A stretch of 64,000 nucleotides of DNA, taken from NCBI GenBank assembly GCA_951812925.1, contig OX638372.1, forward strand, positions 45,196,245 to 45,260,244, given 5' to 3'. Below are positions 32,461-43,965 of the stretch, piece by piece. The notes under the pieces are model-generated. The model made no database searches. It worked only from the letters and a program-made list of their open reading frames with translations, and had not been told where the DNA came from. Source of the DNA: Calliopum simillimum (lineage: Eukaryota > Arthropoda > Insecta > Diptera > Lauxaniidae). Position 1 is the stretch's first letter. Each line of letters begins with the position of its first letter. Position numbers and translations under genes: made by a program.

Positions 32461-32709
32461 TAAAATATTTTACTTTTAAAATAGCGAATACTCTTTAACG
32501 AGGAGTCGTACAAAAAAAATTAAAAAACTGTTCAAAAGATAATTGGATTCTGTAAACACTGTATTGAATTTTTTTTGGAGCCACTGATGGTCTAAAAGAT
32601 ATTCTTTAAAAACCGTTAAGGTCTCGAAAATACTGGTTTTTGAAGGATATCTCTGAAACGGTAAGTCATACGATAAAAAGCAACAGCATCAATTTTATAG
32701 CTATTTGGC

Positions 32710-33690
32710 CGCTATTTTTTTTTGACATGATTTACAAAAAAATAAAATAAAATATTTTGGGTCACCCTAACAATTTAAAGAAACCTTTTTGATAAAAAAA
32801 ACTTTTAGCTAATTGTATGAGCTTTTCAAAAATGTATTTGGATTTCACAAATTGACATTTTAAATTTTTTTTTGTGGTTTTTTGACTTTGGTGGCCATTT
32901 TAGTATGAAAAAGGTCCTATTAATATGCCTCTTTATAATTTTTTTTTTTAAATTCCTGTGAAATTTTGTTGAATTTGATAGTACATTTGTCATAGTCCCT
33001 ATTTATACGATGAAACATTTTGACTTAAAACATTTCGTTTGAGAGAGAGGGATGCACGGGGAAGATCGAGGGAATTTTGTTTCACGTACATGAGACACGC
33101 TTTGTGCTTGTCATTCGTATTGAGAAATTTGTAGTTTGCTATAAGAAAACATACAACTGAGTTGACATGTCGCCGAGAAACATTTTTTGCGTGTAAACGA
33201 AAACGAAACATTAAAAGAGAATTGAAAATGTTTTCCATAGCAATGTTTCTTAATATAAATAGGGACATACCAGTTTTTTAATTTGAGCCCAGAAAAAATA
33301 CTATTCAATGTAACAATAAACGAGTTGCTCACATGCGGAGCCGTCAAACGGATTGGTTTTGAAAAGTATTTTTTTCTGACCTCAAATTAAAAAACTGGTA
33401 TGATTAATGTGCTATTAAATTAAAGAAAATTTCACAGGAATTTTAAAAAAAATTATAAAGAGGCATATTAATAGGACCTTTTTCATAATAAAATGGCCAC
33501 CAAAGTCAAAAAACCACAAAAAAAAAAAGAATTTAAAATGTCAATTTGTGAAACCCAAATACATTTTTGAAAAGCTCATACAATTAGCTAAAAGTTTTTT
33601 TTATCAAAAAGGTTTCTTTAAATTTTTAGAGTGACCCAAAATTTCAGTTTTTTTGTAAATCAAGTCAAAAAATCAGTTTTAACCCTATAA
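32710..33690. mobile_element. Palindromic (foldback-like) element with ~280-bp arms
   Basis: The left arm (32710-32990: TGGGTCACCCTAA, CTAATTGTATGAGCTTTTCA, GGTGGCCATTTTA, GGTCCTATTAATATGCC) is repeated in reverse complement at 33400-33690. The inner part contains a second short inverted pair (ACCAGTTTTTTAATTTGAG near 33268 and CTCAAATTAAAAAACTGGT near 33381). A decayed third copy of an arm lies at 39466-39830. No ORF. Confidence 0.75.
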
Positions 33691-33779
33691 CTACTCAGGG
33701 GCACATTTTGGACCCCTCTCAGGTATAATTTTATTTAAATTTGGACTTCTTTTATCACCTCCCATAAACTCCGTATCGA

Positions 33780-33986
33780 TTACACCCTATATAACATGCG
33801 ACGTACTGGTGATATTTCGCCCACTTTTAATTTAGAGATTCCTTATAGCCAGTAGACTCCGCATAGTTAATTTGAGAACGATTGGTTAATTAGTTTTCTT
33901 TTTATGGCGTATTGAAATTTTGTAGGCGGTGCCTCGTGTGATATATATAAATATATATAATTTTAGCTCGTATAAGAAGAGAAGAT
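33780..33986. repeat. Partial copy of the 31100-32460 repeat
   Basis: It shares CTTATAGC..GTA..CTCC, TTAGTTTTCTTTTTAT and ...GGCGGTGCC words with the 419-bp units and ends TCGTATAAGAAGAGAAGAT. Confidence 0.6.
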
Positions 33987-34199
33987 ATACCATTATTTTT
34001 AGTTTCTATTTTTGAAAAAATAATATTCATTCGATATGTACACTTGACATTTATTAAAAGTATTGACAATTAACTGAAATCACCAAATACCACCTGCACT
34101 GTTGAAGTTAAATTTTCAACAAATTTTTTTAGTAAAAAAATAGTGCAAAAACTCTTAACATTGATCTTATGTAGCAAGCTTCTTTAAGAGTTTCCAGGA

Positions 34200-34580
34200 A
34201 ACAAACAAAAAACATTTTTCGGACCACTCTAAAAACAGCCAAAATCGTCTTTTTCCACAACTTAGGCAGGTGATTTCCAATCTTTAAGCATTATATATCG
34301 TTGTAAAGAGCTAAATTGGGCCTTAATTAGCCTTTTTATGGTAAAATATAATAATATTTCTTAAGACTTAAATTTTATAAAGACAAAAATGGCATTTGGG
34401 GGGATACAAACTAGGTCATACTAGTCTTATATGAACTCAAAGGTTCAAACAACATGACGAATATATGTAGACCTAAATAAGCCCTTTACAACGATATATA
34501 AGTTTTAAACATCGGACTTCACCTGCCGAAGTTAAGGAAAAAGTACCATTTTTAGAGTGGTCAAAAAAAAAATTGTTTTG
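34200..34580. mobile_element. MITE-like inverted repeat
   Basis: GACCACTCTAAAAA, CAGGTGA and TATATATCGTTGTAAAG (34224-34320) are mirrored at 34480-34575 (CTTTACAACGATATATA, TCACCTG, TTTTTAGAGTGGTC). No ORF and no clear target duplication. Confidence 0.65.
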
Positions 34581-35077
34581 TTAAATAGATACTTTGAAGG
34601 TCTAACCCAGCCTAATGTGTTCTGCTGCTTCAAGTGCATCACCGTTTGGAAATGTAAATAGGTACACGGCAATTTTCAAGGTTGCTGATTACAAATCTGA
34701 GGTCAAATCTTTAAAATTCAAACTGGTGGATCCAAAATGGCGTCAACATTTTTTAAATATCTTCTTATTCAAAAGAATATCGGCATTCAAGGTTTTCGAA
34801 AAAGACGCTGATTAAGAATCTGTTAATAAAAATTTCAAATACAAAATGACTGGCAATGATATCCATGAGAAATTGCGTTCAGTTCCCAACTTTCAAATAA
34901 ATATTTTGATCTTTTTAGTACTTGAAATTAGATCTACTATATAAAAATATCTAGTTTTCAGATATTTAAGTTATCAAATCAAATTTTTTAAAAGCAAACA
35001 CGAATTTTATTGTTAAAATATAAAACAAGATATTTTTAAAAGAATTATTTTTGCAACATTTATTTAACCGCTAAGCT
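34581..35077. promoter_or_regulatory. Upstream region of gene C
   Basis: 5' flank of gene C by position. AT-rich, with no nameable promoter motif. The 66-codon frame at 34615-34815 is unsupported. Confidence 0.3.
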
Positions 35078-38000
35078 ATGCCTGATTCAGAGCAACGAAA
35101 CTCTTTTAGATTTAGGAATGATCGTGAAAGACTTAAGCTTAAGGCACATGCAAGCAAGTTGACGTATAAAGAAGCACTACGCCTAAAAGGTCCCATTTAT
35201 GATGTGCTCATAGCGGAGCTGATCGCTGAGGGTTGCATGACCACAGCGAAATATTTTCAATGTTTAGTTGACAAGGAACAAACGCTCCTGCATCGTGGCA
35301 GTATAACGATAACCGTTAATGAGAACACCGATCTTTTGTATGCACTTTTTGAGCATTTCAAGTTGGCTGAAATTTCCGCAAGATTGGTCAAAAATAAATG
35401 CTCTGCAGCAACTGTGAAATGTTTCTATCAGGGTCTATTGATTGCTGAAAGAGCCGGCCCGACGTTTGAATGGCTTTCTGAACATTTATACACCATTGTA
35501 GTAAAAGTACTTTATCAATTTAAAATGGATGACTTAGTTAATAATGAGATTAAAATGAGAATTTACTACAGATATGGTTGTCTGCTGGCTAAAAAGAGTA
35601 AGTCAAAAGAATTGGTTTAGTTATGAAAAACAAAAAAATAATGTCCTTCACGTGTCTATCCACCGTAGGTACAAAACTATCGAGTGCCATAAAATATTTG
35701 GAAATGGCCTTAAACATTGCTATAGGTCAGAATTGGATTCCTGATACTGATGATGAAATCTTGAAATTTGAGACAATGCATGAAGCCACTGCTTGCACGT
35801 TAGCTCATAATCTTATGCAGTATGGAAATTTAGTTTTTAATGTGAACGAACAGCAAGCCATTGGCTTGGCAAACAAGGCCATTGCTACCTTAAAGACAAG
35901 TAAGTACGGGTTGTTATTATAACCTACACCCAGGGTATATTCGCTTTGTCCTTCCGTTTGTAACGCAGAGAGGAAGGCGTGGCAGATATAGAAAAGTGTA
36001 TATATTCTTGATCAGCGTCACCTCCTGAGTCGATATAGCCATGTCCGTCCGTCAGTCAGTCTGGCTGGCCGGCTGTCTGTGCGTGGAAATACATTTTTTG
36101 GGAAAACTGAGAAAGTTAATTCAATGAAATTTAGTACACTGCCTTCGTCGTCAAAGTTAGCTCGTGGGATTGAAAATAAGCGAAATCGGTCAACGGACAC
36201 GCCTACCGTGTAGCACCTCCCATATAAGCAAAAGCTTCAAAACGCTATAATGAAAGCGTTTTTTGAGATAATCGAACTTAATTTTACCCAAACACTAAAA
36301 ACTATAAATGCAAGCTCTCAACAAAAACTAGGTGAAATCGGAAAAGTGGACGTGGTACCTCCAATATAAGCAAAAGCTATACTGAAAGCGTTTTTTCAGA
36401 TAATCGAACTAAATTTTTATCAGATACTAAAAACTATAAATCCAAGCTCTGAGCAAAAACTGGGTGAAATTAGACAAGAGGGCGTGGCACCTCCCATTTC
36501 CAAAATGCTATACAGAAAGAGTTTTTTGAGATAATCCAATTAAATTTTACTCAGGCACTAAGGACTATAAATGCACGCTCTGAGATGAAACTAGATGAAC
36601 TCGGACAAGAGGGCGTGGCACCTCCCATATAAGTAAAAACTTCAAAACGCTATACTGAAAATGTTTTTTGACATAATTCAACCAAGTTTCACTTAGGCAC
36701 TAAGAACTATAAATGTAAGCTCTGAGCAAAAACTGAGTGAACACGGACAAGAGGGCGCGGCACCTCACATATAAGAAAAATTTTCAAAATACTACAGTGT
36801 AGGGTGCTTAATGTTTGGCCTTACTAGTTTGTTTTTTTTTTTTTGAAATTGGTAAAATTAACTTTTGGAAATCATGTGTATTACTAAGATCTATCAAATA
36901 TTTTTATATCGTTTCTTAGCTGACTTTGAGCGAAACAAGTTGCAAATAACACAAGCATATCTTACAAAAATTAAATACATTTTGGATATGAAAAATCCAA
37001 AAGAAGCTTTGAAAGAAATAAAAAAAATCGAAGCTCTAATCGAAACTGAAGAAAAGGATGATTTCCAGTATCTCAAGTGTCAATTTTACCTTTACAAAGG
37101 TCGAGCATATTACCAGTAAGTGGTGTCAACAAACTTAATCCATACAATTTATCATTTCTTTTTGTATTTCAGTCTTGAATTTGACGATGATTCTATGGAA
37201 TGCTTGAAGAAAGCTTATAGCATTAGTTACATCTATGGCTTGCGTGCTTTAGAGGCTGAAATCCATCTGCATATGGCGAATGTTCATGCCTGCGATCCAG
37301 ACGAACAGGATTATGCGCAGGCAGCCTACGAATCAGCCAAAATAATTTTTATAGAACTCGATGATACCAATAATATAAAGAAAGTCAACTATTTAAAAGC
37401 CAAAACTAAGGCTGCTCAAATGTTTCCGAAATTTCTGGACTCAATGAAATCAAATGATTACTGTAAACGCTTTGAGTTGTTAAGATGGAAAACTCGCTGT
37501 GTACCATTTTGGTGCTCTGAAGAATTGGAGCGCCAAGAAAAAAAATGGTCTCTATACCTTAAAAGTGAACTTAAAAAAGAAAGCAAAATGAGTGCTAGCC
37601 GATCTAAAGAAAGTGGACAGACGGGGAGTGAATCGGATTTTATATCAGATACATCATTTAAATCAATAACAAGTGGCATGGATCTACGGATAAGAAAAAG
37701 TGATATAAGAAAACAAAGACTTACTGCGGAAAAATCGATAATGACGGATGAAATAAAAGATAAAGTAATTGAAAAACCTTATGAAGATAATAAAGATAAT
37801 ATTGAAGAACAAGAAGTAAAAGAAGAACCGAAAGAAGGACTGAAAGAAGTAGTATCCTTTGCTATTATTGAAAAGCAAGTAAAAGAAGAAGTAAAAGAAG
37901 AACCTCAATTTGCAGATAGTTCTATAGATTTAAGCAGAAGAAGGTATATGGAAACAGTAACTCCATCGTATATAGAAAAAGTTGACAGGAAACGTCGTAT

Positions 38001-38112
38001 GCCGGACTATAAAAAATGGTTACAATTAAGTGTTATGAAGCGCAAGTCTACGCCAAAACCCTTGGAATGCTTAATGCACGAATATTCTAGAAAACTAAAC
38101 CGTTCACATTGA
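35078..38112 (+). CDS. TTC29-like tetratricopeptide protein, paralogue C (4 exons, extended C-terminus)
   Basis: Exons are 35078..35597, 35669..35899, 36920..37115 and 37173..38112, giving 628 residues. Donors are GTAAGT at all three junctions and phases are 1, 1 and 2, as in A and B. The N-terminal region has LRLKGPIYDVLIAELIAEG and AKYFQCLVDKE (very close to A), and exon 2 has YLEMALNIAIGQNW. TPR-like helices appear in exons 3-4 (KIKYILDMKNPKEALKEI; ECLKKAYSISYIYGLRALEA; AAYESAKIIFIELDD). The shared end block reads YLKAKTKAAQMFPKFLDSM and ELLRWKTRCVPFW. About 190 residues follow that A and B lack: Ser-rich, then acidic/Lys-rich repeats (KEEPKEGLKE, VKEEVKEEPQ), then a basic tail. An axonemal role is inferred from TTC29. 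The extension suggests a changed partner or microtubule contact. Confidence 0.75.
35920..36845. repeat. CACCTCCCATATAAGC tandem repeat in intron 2 of gene C
   Basis: It opens with ACCCAGGGTATATTC, AACGCAGAG and CTTGATCAGCGTCACCTCC, a leader also present at 61380-61480. It continues with about five units of roughly 120 bp containing GGGCGTGGCACCTCCCATAT, TATACTGAAAGCGTTTTTTG and ACTATAAATGCAAGCTCT. It ends GGCCTTACTAG plus a T tract, the same end as the copy at 17640-17905. It accounts for nearly all of the 1020-bp intron. Confidence 0.8.
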
Positions 38113-38188
38113 ATATTTACTATGCATACGGCTACTTGCATACTATTTTTATTAATTTATATGATATTATATTTTAGCTAATTTATTT

Positions 38189-38201
38189 AATAAAAAATAA
38201 A
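38189..38201 (+). terminator. Overlapping AATAAA polyadenylation signals of gene C
   Basis: AATAAA occurs at 38189-38194 and 38196-38201, about 80 bp after the stop codon. Confidence 0.55.
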
Positions 38202-38239
38202 TACTTATTAAAAAAAATACTGTATGTAGATATTTTGTT

Positions 38240-38480
38240 GTAACTTTTTGAATCCTCTCCATTCAATGTGATGCTTTGTGATGACTTTATCCCTCGTCAT
38301 GACTTTCCCGATTCTTGGATTTCTTTGTACTTACAATAACTTTCCAAATGCCTTTTGATTTAACACATCCTACACTGCCATGCAAATTTCTCTGAAAGGT
38401 TTGGCGGCAAACTTTGTTGACTATTGTCCAGAGAGTATGCCCTATCAATGCCCATTTGCTTTGACTATCTCCAACCGAAT
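38240..38480 (-). mobile_element. Decayed RTE 3' fragment
   Basis: CATGACTTTCCCGATTCTTG and the GG..TGGCGGCAAACTT block align with the 3' coding part of the RTE at 23966-27424, with many substitutions. It is older than the copies at 12672 and 23966. Confidence 0.75.
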
Positions 38481-38849
38481 AACCACCTGATTTCAGTCAC
38501 AAGAGCACAAACTATCAAAAAACTCGAGTCTATCAGTGGATACATAAAAACTAATTTTTCCGAAGATTCGCAATTTTTAGCCTGAACATTTCCGAACCAG
38601 TTATCTATGTTGAACTTCACTATTTAAATTGCGCTTATTTTGTCAACTTTGAACATATATACGCGATTTTGATGTCGTTTGCTTCAGAAATTTCGTTCTT
38701 GATCAAAAAGTCAATTTTGACCTCTGGCAAGTTAAGTATGATTTCGTCAGACCGCGTCATATACTATTGAGTATACCTTAGCGAGAAAGTCTCAATTTCA
38801 GGAAAAAAGTCTTAAACAAAAATAACTTATCAATATTTTGTGCAAAGAT

Positions 38850-39080
38850 ACTTGTTGGGTAGTACTTTCGAGGCATGAAATCAACCAGACGTTGGAATTT
38901 CTTGACAGTAATATCCTTCCATCTTAATGTTACCGTATACCACGACTCTCTTACATTTTTAGGATTTTGCTTTCCGACTGTTTGCTTGATGATTTGTTTT
39001 TCTAATTGTAGAAGACTGAACTCCTCATTAATAGTAATTTTTGGTAACCAAAAAGGATTTTCTCTTTCCAAAGCTGGCAC
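38850..39080 (-). pseudogene. Possible Tc1-like transposase C-terminal remnant
   Basis: The minus strand reads NVRESWYTVTLRWKDITVKK, then FQRLVDFMPRK. This is like the end of Tc1 transposases (aW..it.e.c.kLvdSMPrR). Upstream sequence in the frame is not clearly transposase and no inverted repeats were found. The call rests on about 30 residues. Confidence 0.4.
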
Positions 39081-39465
39081 TTTGTGACCTGAATTTCTTT
39101 TTTGAAAATTTACCGTTTTTTTTTTTTGTATATTTCGCGTATTAGAGCTTGTTTGACAATGAATATGGTGATTTTAGAATTTTCTTGGATTGGACGTCCT
39201 TACAGAAGGACGTCAGTGCAATATTCAAGTCAAATTTTTATAATTTTTGTTCATAATTCTCTCATCAGTATCAGTATCTGTAACTTAGTTTCCCATTTTA
39301 TCGAGTCTATAAGAATAACAAAATCATAACCTTTAGTATAATTGACTCTTAAGCACTGAAAATTAAAGTTCAACTTCAAGCTTTTCGGTATTCATTTTTA
39401 GAATATCGGTTTTCTGTTGGGGTTACTGCAGAAAAAATACTTTCTCCTATGTCTTCTTAGTATTT

Positions 39466-39830
39466 TTTTCTGACCTCAAAGACAAATGTTCTACTAAATT
39501 AAAGCAAATTGAACGAGGATTGCAAATAAAGTCATAAAAGGATATAATAAAAGGACATTTTACATAATAAAAGGACATTTTACATAATAAAATGGCAGCC
39601 AAAGTAAAAAAATGGGGAAAAATAATTAAAATATTAACTTTAAAGGCTTAGAACTCTGCGAAATCCTTTTGAATCTTATAAACCATATACACTATCTGAA
39701 AGCTCTTACAATTACATACCTAAAACTTCGACATAGACGTTAGGGTAATTCAAGAAAATTTTTTTTCCGAAACATGTCAGAAAATTAGTTTTAACCCTAT
39801 TACTCCTCAGGGATTCATTTTAACTTCAAG
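39466..39830. repeat. Decayed copy of the 33400-33690 arm
   Basis: It shares TTTTCTGACCTCAAA, AAATTAAAG, ATAATAAAATGGC.GCCAAAGT, AGCTCTTACAATTA and TTTTAACCCTATTACT with the right part of the palindrome at 32710-33690. It includes a short exact duplication (GGACATTTTACATAATAAAA twice near 39551-39590). Confidence 0.6.
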
Positions 39831-39879
39831 CTTTTCGGTGTTTACTTTACGTACTTTCCCCTACGTTTTCTTCAATTCT

Positions 39880-40500
39880 TCTGTATTCTGAAGCGAACAA
39901 TTCTTCAAAATCCGCTCAAATGTCACTACCCCATAGCCTTACCAATTTGAAGAGTCCTTATCCGTTAAGAAACAACCGCCTTGGTATGATTCCAACTACT
40001 AAGATGATCCACCAGCTAAAATTTGTTTTTGTTCCTGATCGGACATATTCACAACGACTGAATGTTTCAAAGAGAGAATGGTAAAAGCATGACATATCTC
40101 GTTCAGGATTGGATTAACCTCAGCAAAACGGTCATTGCTATTCAGGTTATTTTGACAGATGTCTAGGTACATTTACTGCCCATCACAAATTTGTATCAAC
40201 CCCCTGAGTAAGGTCTCCATCGGCATCATTTGGCGGTAATAAAGCAAAATTGACCCCTTTATATCCCATGGCATCATCCTTCCCCTCCAAAACTTTCAAA
40301 ATTTTTTCCAATGGAAGCAGTTTTCTGAATAAGAAAAAGAAAATTTTATAAGCAATACACTCTGTATACTTATCCTTTATGGTACTCCTCAAAATTCGGT
40401 AAGAAGAACATTCATGGTTTTCGCCGATATATAAAACTTCCGAAAGTGTCAAAAAGTGAGAAATGAAAAGAACCATTTCAGACTCCAGCAAATTTTTCTA
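39880..40500 (-). pseudogene. Decayed piggyBac-like transposase remnant
   Basis: Minus-strand pieces include KVLEGKDDAMGYKGVNFALL, then PPNDADGDLTQGVDTN (like the PP...DG..TDEDS start of piggyBac-domain proteins). Downstream comes NSNDRFAEVNPILNEICHAF, like the N..DRF.KVRP..... region that precedes the first catalytic Asp. Several stops and frameshifts lie between. No ends or TTAA duplications were found. It is not obviously the same family as the 54064-57752 element. Confidence 0.45.
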
Positions 40501-40739
40501 GAAATATTAGCTTAAAGAATATTTGCTCAAAGCGCCATCTATGATCAAATGCGTTTTAAAGCTTTTGTACATTTGAATATTGGCCAAACTGATAATACCA
40601 TTGCTACACAACGATATTATACACACGTCACAATAAACGAAATCGAACAAAAAGCAAATGTGTCTCACACGCGTATGCAACATGTTGTCTGTGTGACCGA
40701 GCTAAATGAACACGTGGTCGCAACATGTTGTGTTTACAA

Positions 40740-41480
40740 ATAGAACAAAACAAATGCCGAACAGCTGATTGCGCGGAAAAAATCGAAAAAAAATCAAAAG
40801 AATAAATTTCGTAAAAAAAGGAAAATAAAAATAAACAATAGAAAATGCACACACACACATTCACAGCGCACAGTGCGCTGATTTTACGCTTTCACACACG
40901 ACGTCATGCTTAGCACGTTGAAAGTTACTTGTGGGCATGTGGGTGTTGTGTTGGGTTAAATGGCCGGTGGGTTGGACGGGCGGGCGCTGTTGGTATTTTA
41001 TCGCTTCGCATGTGAAAATTCAATGGAGTAAAGAAGCAGAAAATTTCCAAAATATTTCTACGGATGAAAATGATTTTTTGAGCGCAAAATTTTGTTCAGT
41101 CGACGCGTTGACATCGTTGCGAACGGAAGTTTTGTGCAAAAAGTTGATTGTGTCCGCCGCAGCATTAAGGATGAAAACTGCAATGACGGCGATAACGTTG
41201 CTGTGTTGTCGTGAATTGTGTCGATGCAATTGATTTGGCAGATAGGCGCAGTACAAATCTGAATGCATATGGTCGGGATGCAGTTGATTTTTTCGTGATT
41301 TTTTGTTCGTGTGATTTTAATTGTGAATTTTGTGAAAATTGCAAAAAATCGAATTAAACCCATCGCTGATTGCATTTCTGTTAGAAATTTAAAAAAGAGG
41401 ATAACAAAATAGAATTTAAAAAAAAGAAATCAAAGCAAAACATATTTAAAACAAAGTTCCATATTTTTGCGGACGTAACA
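40740..41480 (+). promoter_or_regulatory. Possible promoter/5' UTR region of the downstream channel gene
   Basis: Base composition changes here: CA-dinucleotide runs, AGCGCACAGTGCGCTG, and a less AT-rich stretch with CG dinucleotides (40850-41260). This is unlike the surrounding repeats and typical of unmasked host sequence near a first exon. Open frames in it are not conserved-looking. The link to the coding exon at 45611 is inference from orientation and position only. Confidence 0.25.
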
Positions 41481-42199
41481 AAAGGAAAATATTTAAAACA
41501 GCGGAACGTACAAAGAATTAAATTAAATGTTACTCATACGTCGTGTTATCTCATTAATATGAAAGAAGTAAATTTTTATTGTAAATATGTACATATTTTT
41601 AAATTCAAATGTGCATTCTGATGTTGAAAAGTTTTGACTTAAAATTTTAAGAAATATTTAAAAAAAAGTGGAACAAATAGTCTGCCTGCGTGTGTCGAAA
41701 AACGGTTTTGATTAAAGTAAAATTTTTGTTTCAAATTTTTTTATTAATATCCTTTCATTTCAGAAAATGGCTCTAGAAAAAAAAATATTTCTTAAATGAC
41801 AATTTTTTGTAAAAATTTAAAATTTTTTTTAGCTTAATAGAGTCCAATAAAAAAAGACTTTCTGATAAAAAAAATAGATCTCACAATTTTTAATTGGAAT
41901 CGCTTTATTTTGGTGTTTTAAAACAACTGTACAAATTCTATATCGAGATCACTACCATATAAAAAGTTATTCAGGCTCAAACGCCGTGAAAATCAGTTTT
42001 TTTTTCATATATCTCGATAACAGTTATTTTTTCAGAATTTTTACACAATTTTATAGCTCAGAAAATTTCCTGCAGAAAAATTCCACTAGTTGCCTTTGTA
42101 CGTCTTATAGCTTACAGTGCGTCCAATAAAAACTGTTAGTAAAATAAAGTGTTGTTGAATCAAATCAATCAAAGTCATCAAAGAAATTATATGTTTTTT
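41481..42199. other. Non-coding stretch with a dispersed repeat
   Basis: AT-rich. From 41940 to 42120 it holds AGTTATTCAGGCTCAAA..., matching the repeat at 30130-30350. Confidence 0.4.
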
Positions 42200-42752
42200 T
42201 ATTCGCTCGCAACAAGCATGAATCAGATGACGTTGTTGGTTTGAGCTTACTGTGCAATATGTTTATTTGAAACATCAACAAAATCACAAATGCATACAAG
42301 AAATAACAGAAAAAAAAAAAAAAAATTTATTGGATGGCTGGTTTGCGCTACATGTCTCGTGACCTACCATAAGTCAACCTCATCAGACGCATTTGCCGAC
42401 ACCCAGAAAAACCTACAAGCAAACCATATATAATCTTTAGCTTATGTAGATTTGTTGAATACATCCAACTTTTGCTGAGCTTTATTTTTCTTTTTGTTGT
42501 GATTCTCAACAATTCTATGCTAAAGTTTAAATATAGTTTTCTTGTAAGTTCTTCTGGATGTCGGCAAATGCGTCTGATGATGCAGGTCCCGAGACTCGTA
42601 ACGCAAACCAGCCATCCAATATTATTGTTTGTTTTTTCTTGTATGCATTTTGCCTTGTTTTTGTCATTTTGTTGGTGTTTTATATATGAAAACACTTTGC
42701 ACCAACAAACAAACAAAATGTCATCTGATCCATGCTTGGTGGGAGCAAATAA
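42200..42752. mobile_element. Nested inverted-repeat element (MITE)
   Basis: The outer arms (CAACAAGCATGAATCAGATGAC near 42211, shortened here; mirrored by GTCATCTGATCCATGCTTGG at 42720) enclose a second, better kept inverted pair. The inner left arm is ATTGGATGGCTGGTTTGCG at 42329 with CATCAGACGCATTTGCCGAC, and its complement ends at 42620. The better match of the inner pair suggests a younger MITE inside an older one. No ORF; target duplications not resolved. Confidence 0.7.
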
Positions 42753-43594
42753 TGTGAGTCATTTTCTATTTCAAATAACAATTAAAGTTAATTTTTTTTT
42801 TTATTTCAAAGGTTTAAAAATAAAAAAAAAATTTTTATTTTGTCCCCAATCTTTGGCAGCCGCTGCTTTAACCTATCAACTGTTAAGCCTATCGTTGACC
42901 CAGTTTGACTAAATATTTATTTAACATTGTACTCAGAAAATCAATTGGTATCCGGTGAAGTTTCTGGCCGTTCTTTTACATAGATGATGTCAGGAAAATT
43001 TTTCTCGACACCAGTCTTGAGTGCGCTCTGCGTTATGGGTGTAGAATCTTGTTAAAATTAAAAACACTCGTTTTCGTATAATATCCTATCATGGATAAAA
43101 TATGGTCTTGTAAAATGTGTTTGAGGTAGTAATTTGTATCAATTTTAACACCTTGATCAATGAAAAGCAACGATAATTTAGCTTTTTGTAATACAATTCG
43201 CTAAACAAAAGGTGTCAGCTTAGAATAAAAGTGAGTCAATTTTGGCTCGCATATAATAAATATAATATTTCAACGTTTTGCAAATTTCATGGAATTACAA
43301 CACCCATGAAAAAATTGTCTGAATAGTCCCTTTGGTCTAGTTATTTTGTAAGTAGACAAAAACGGACTACATCTAGAACTAGAATAAATTCACTTAAATT
43401 ATCAATTGTACCAAAAATGGTCTAAATGAAATGCAAAGTCGGTCATTTGTATTAAAAATGGTCCAAATGTAATGCATAATCCGCCATTAGTACCAAAAGT
43501 GGTTCAATTGAGTATCGATTGTTCAGTTATATTATAACGTTACTGACTACGCATGTACTGTTTGGAAGTTCATCGACTGTGAAGAAGAACAAAC

Positions 43595-43872
43595 GATATC
43601 GTATCGGTCTAATGACTTGCATTCCGTGGAGAAAGCCGGGTTCAAATCCTGCACTCGGTGATTTTTAACTCCAATTTTTAAAGTTCCATTAATTTGTACA
43701 CAATTTGTCTGAAGAGTCTTCGGAGCGGAAAATGAAACACATGTCCAAAATAGCCGACGTATAAAATAATAAAAAAATTACTAAAAAAAAATTTCATTCG
43801 CACTGAGATTTGAACCCGGAACACAATGCTCAGAAATATATGACAAAGTCTTGAGCACATTTGTCTATGAAA
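43595..43872. repeat. Inverted pair of tRNA-like (B-box) segments
   Basis: The plus strand near 43600-43668 has CGGTCTAATGACTTGCATTC (A-box-like TCTAATG), then GCCGGGTTCAAATCCTGCAC (B-box GGTTCAAATCC). The minus strand from 43872 to 43800 has GCTCAAGACTTTGTCA, then GTTCCGGGTTCAAATCTCAG. Neither folds into a full cloverleaf with a clean acceptor stem by eye, so they are not called as tRNA genes. They look like heads of tRNA-derived SINEs or tRNA pseudogenes in head-to-head inverted order. Confidence 0.45.
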
Positions 43873-43929
43873 CCTTTTAACGATTTTGTGTAAAATTTGT
43901 GTATTATATTAAATCTATAAATAAGAAAA

Positions 43930-43931
<2 letters not shown>

Positions 43932-43962
<31 letters not shown>
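43932..43962. repeat. Poly(A) tract, about 31 A
   Basis: An uninterrupted A run directly after the tRNA-like inverted pair. It may be a SINE tail. Confidence 0.8.

Positions 43963-43965
<3 letters not shown>

Noticed and set aside
37684..37908. Minus-strand Phe/Tyr-rich frame inside gene C
   Set aside because: Antisense shadow of the Lys/Glu-rich C-terminal exon of gene C.
43595..43670. Functional tRNA gene
   Set aside because: The B box is good but no full acceptor stem or anticodon arm can be paired by eye.
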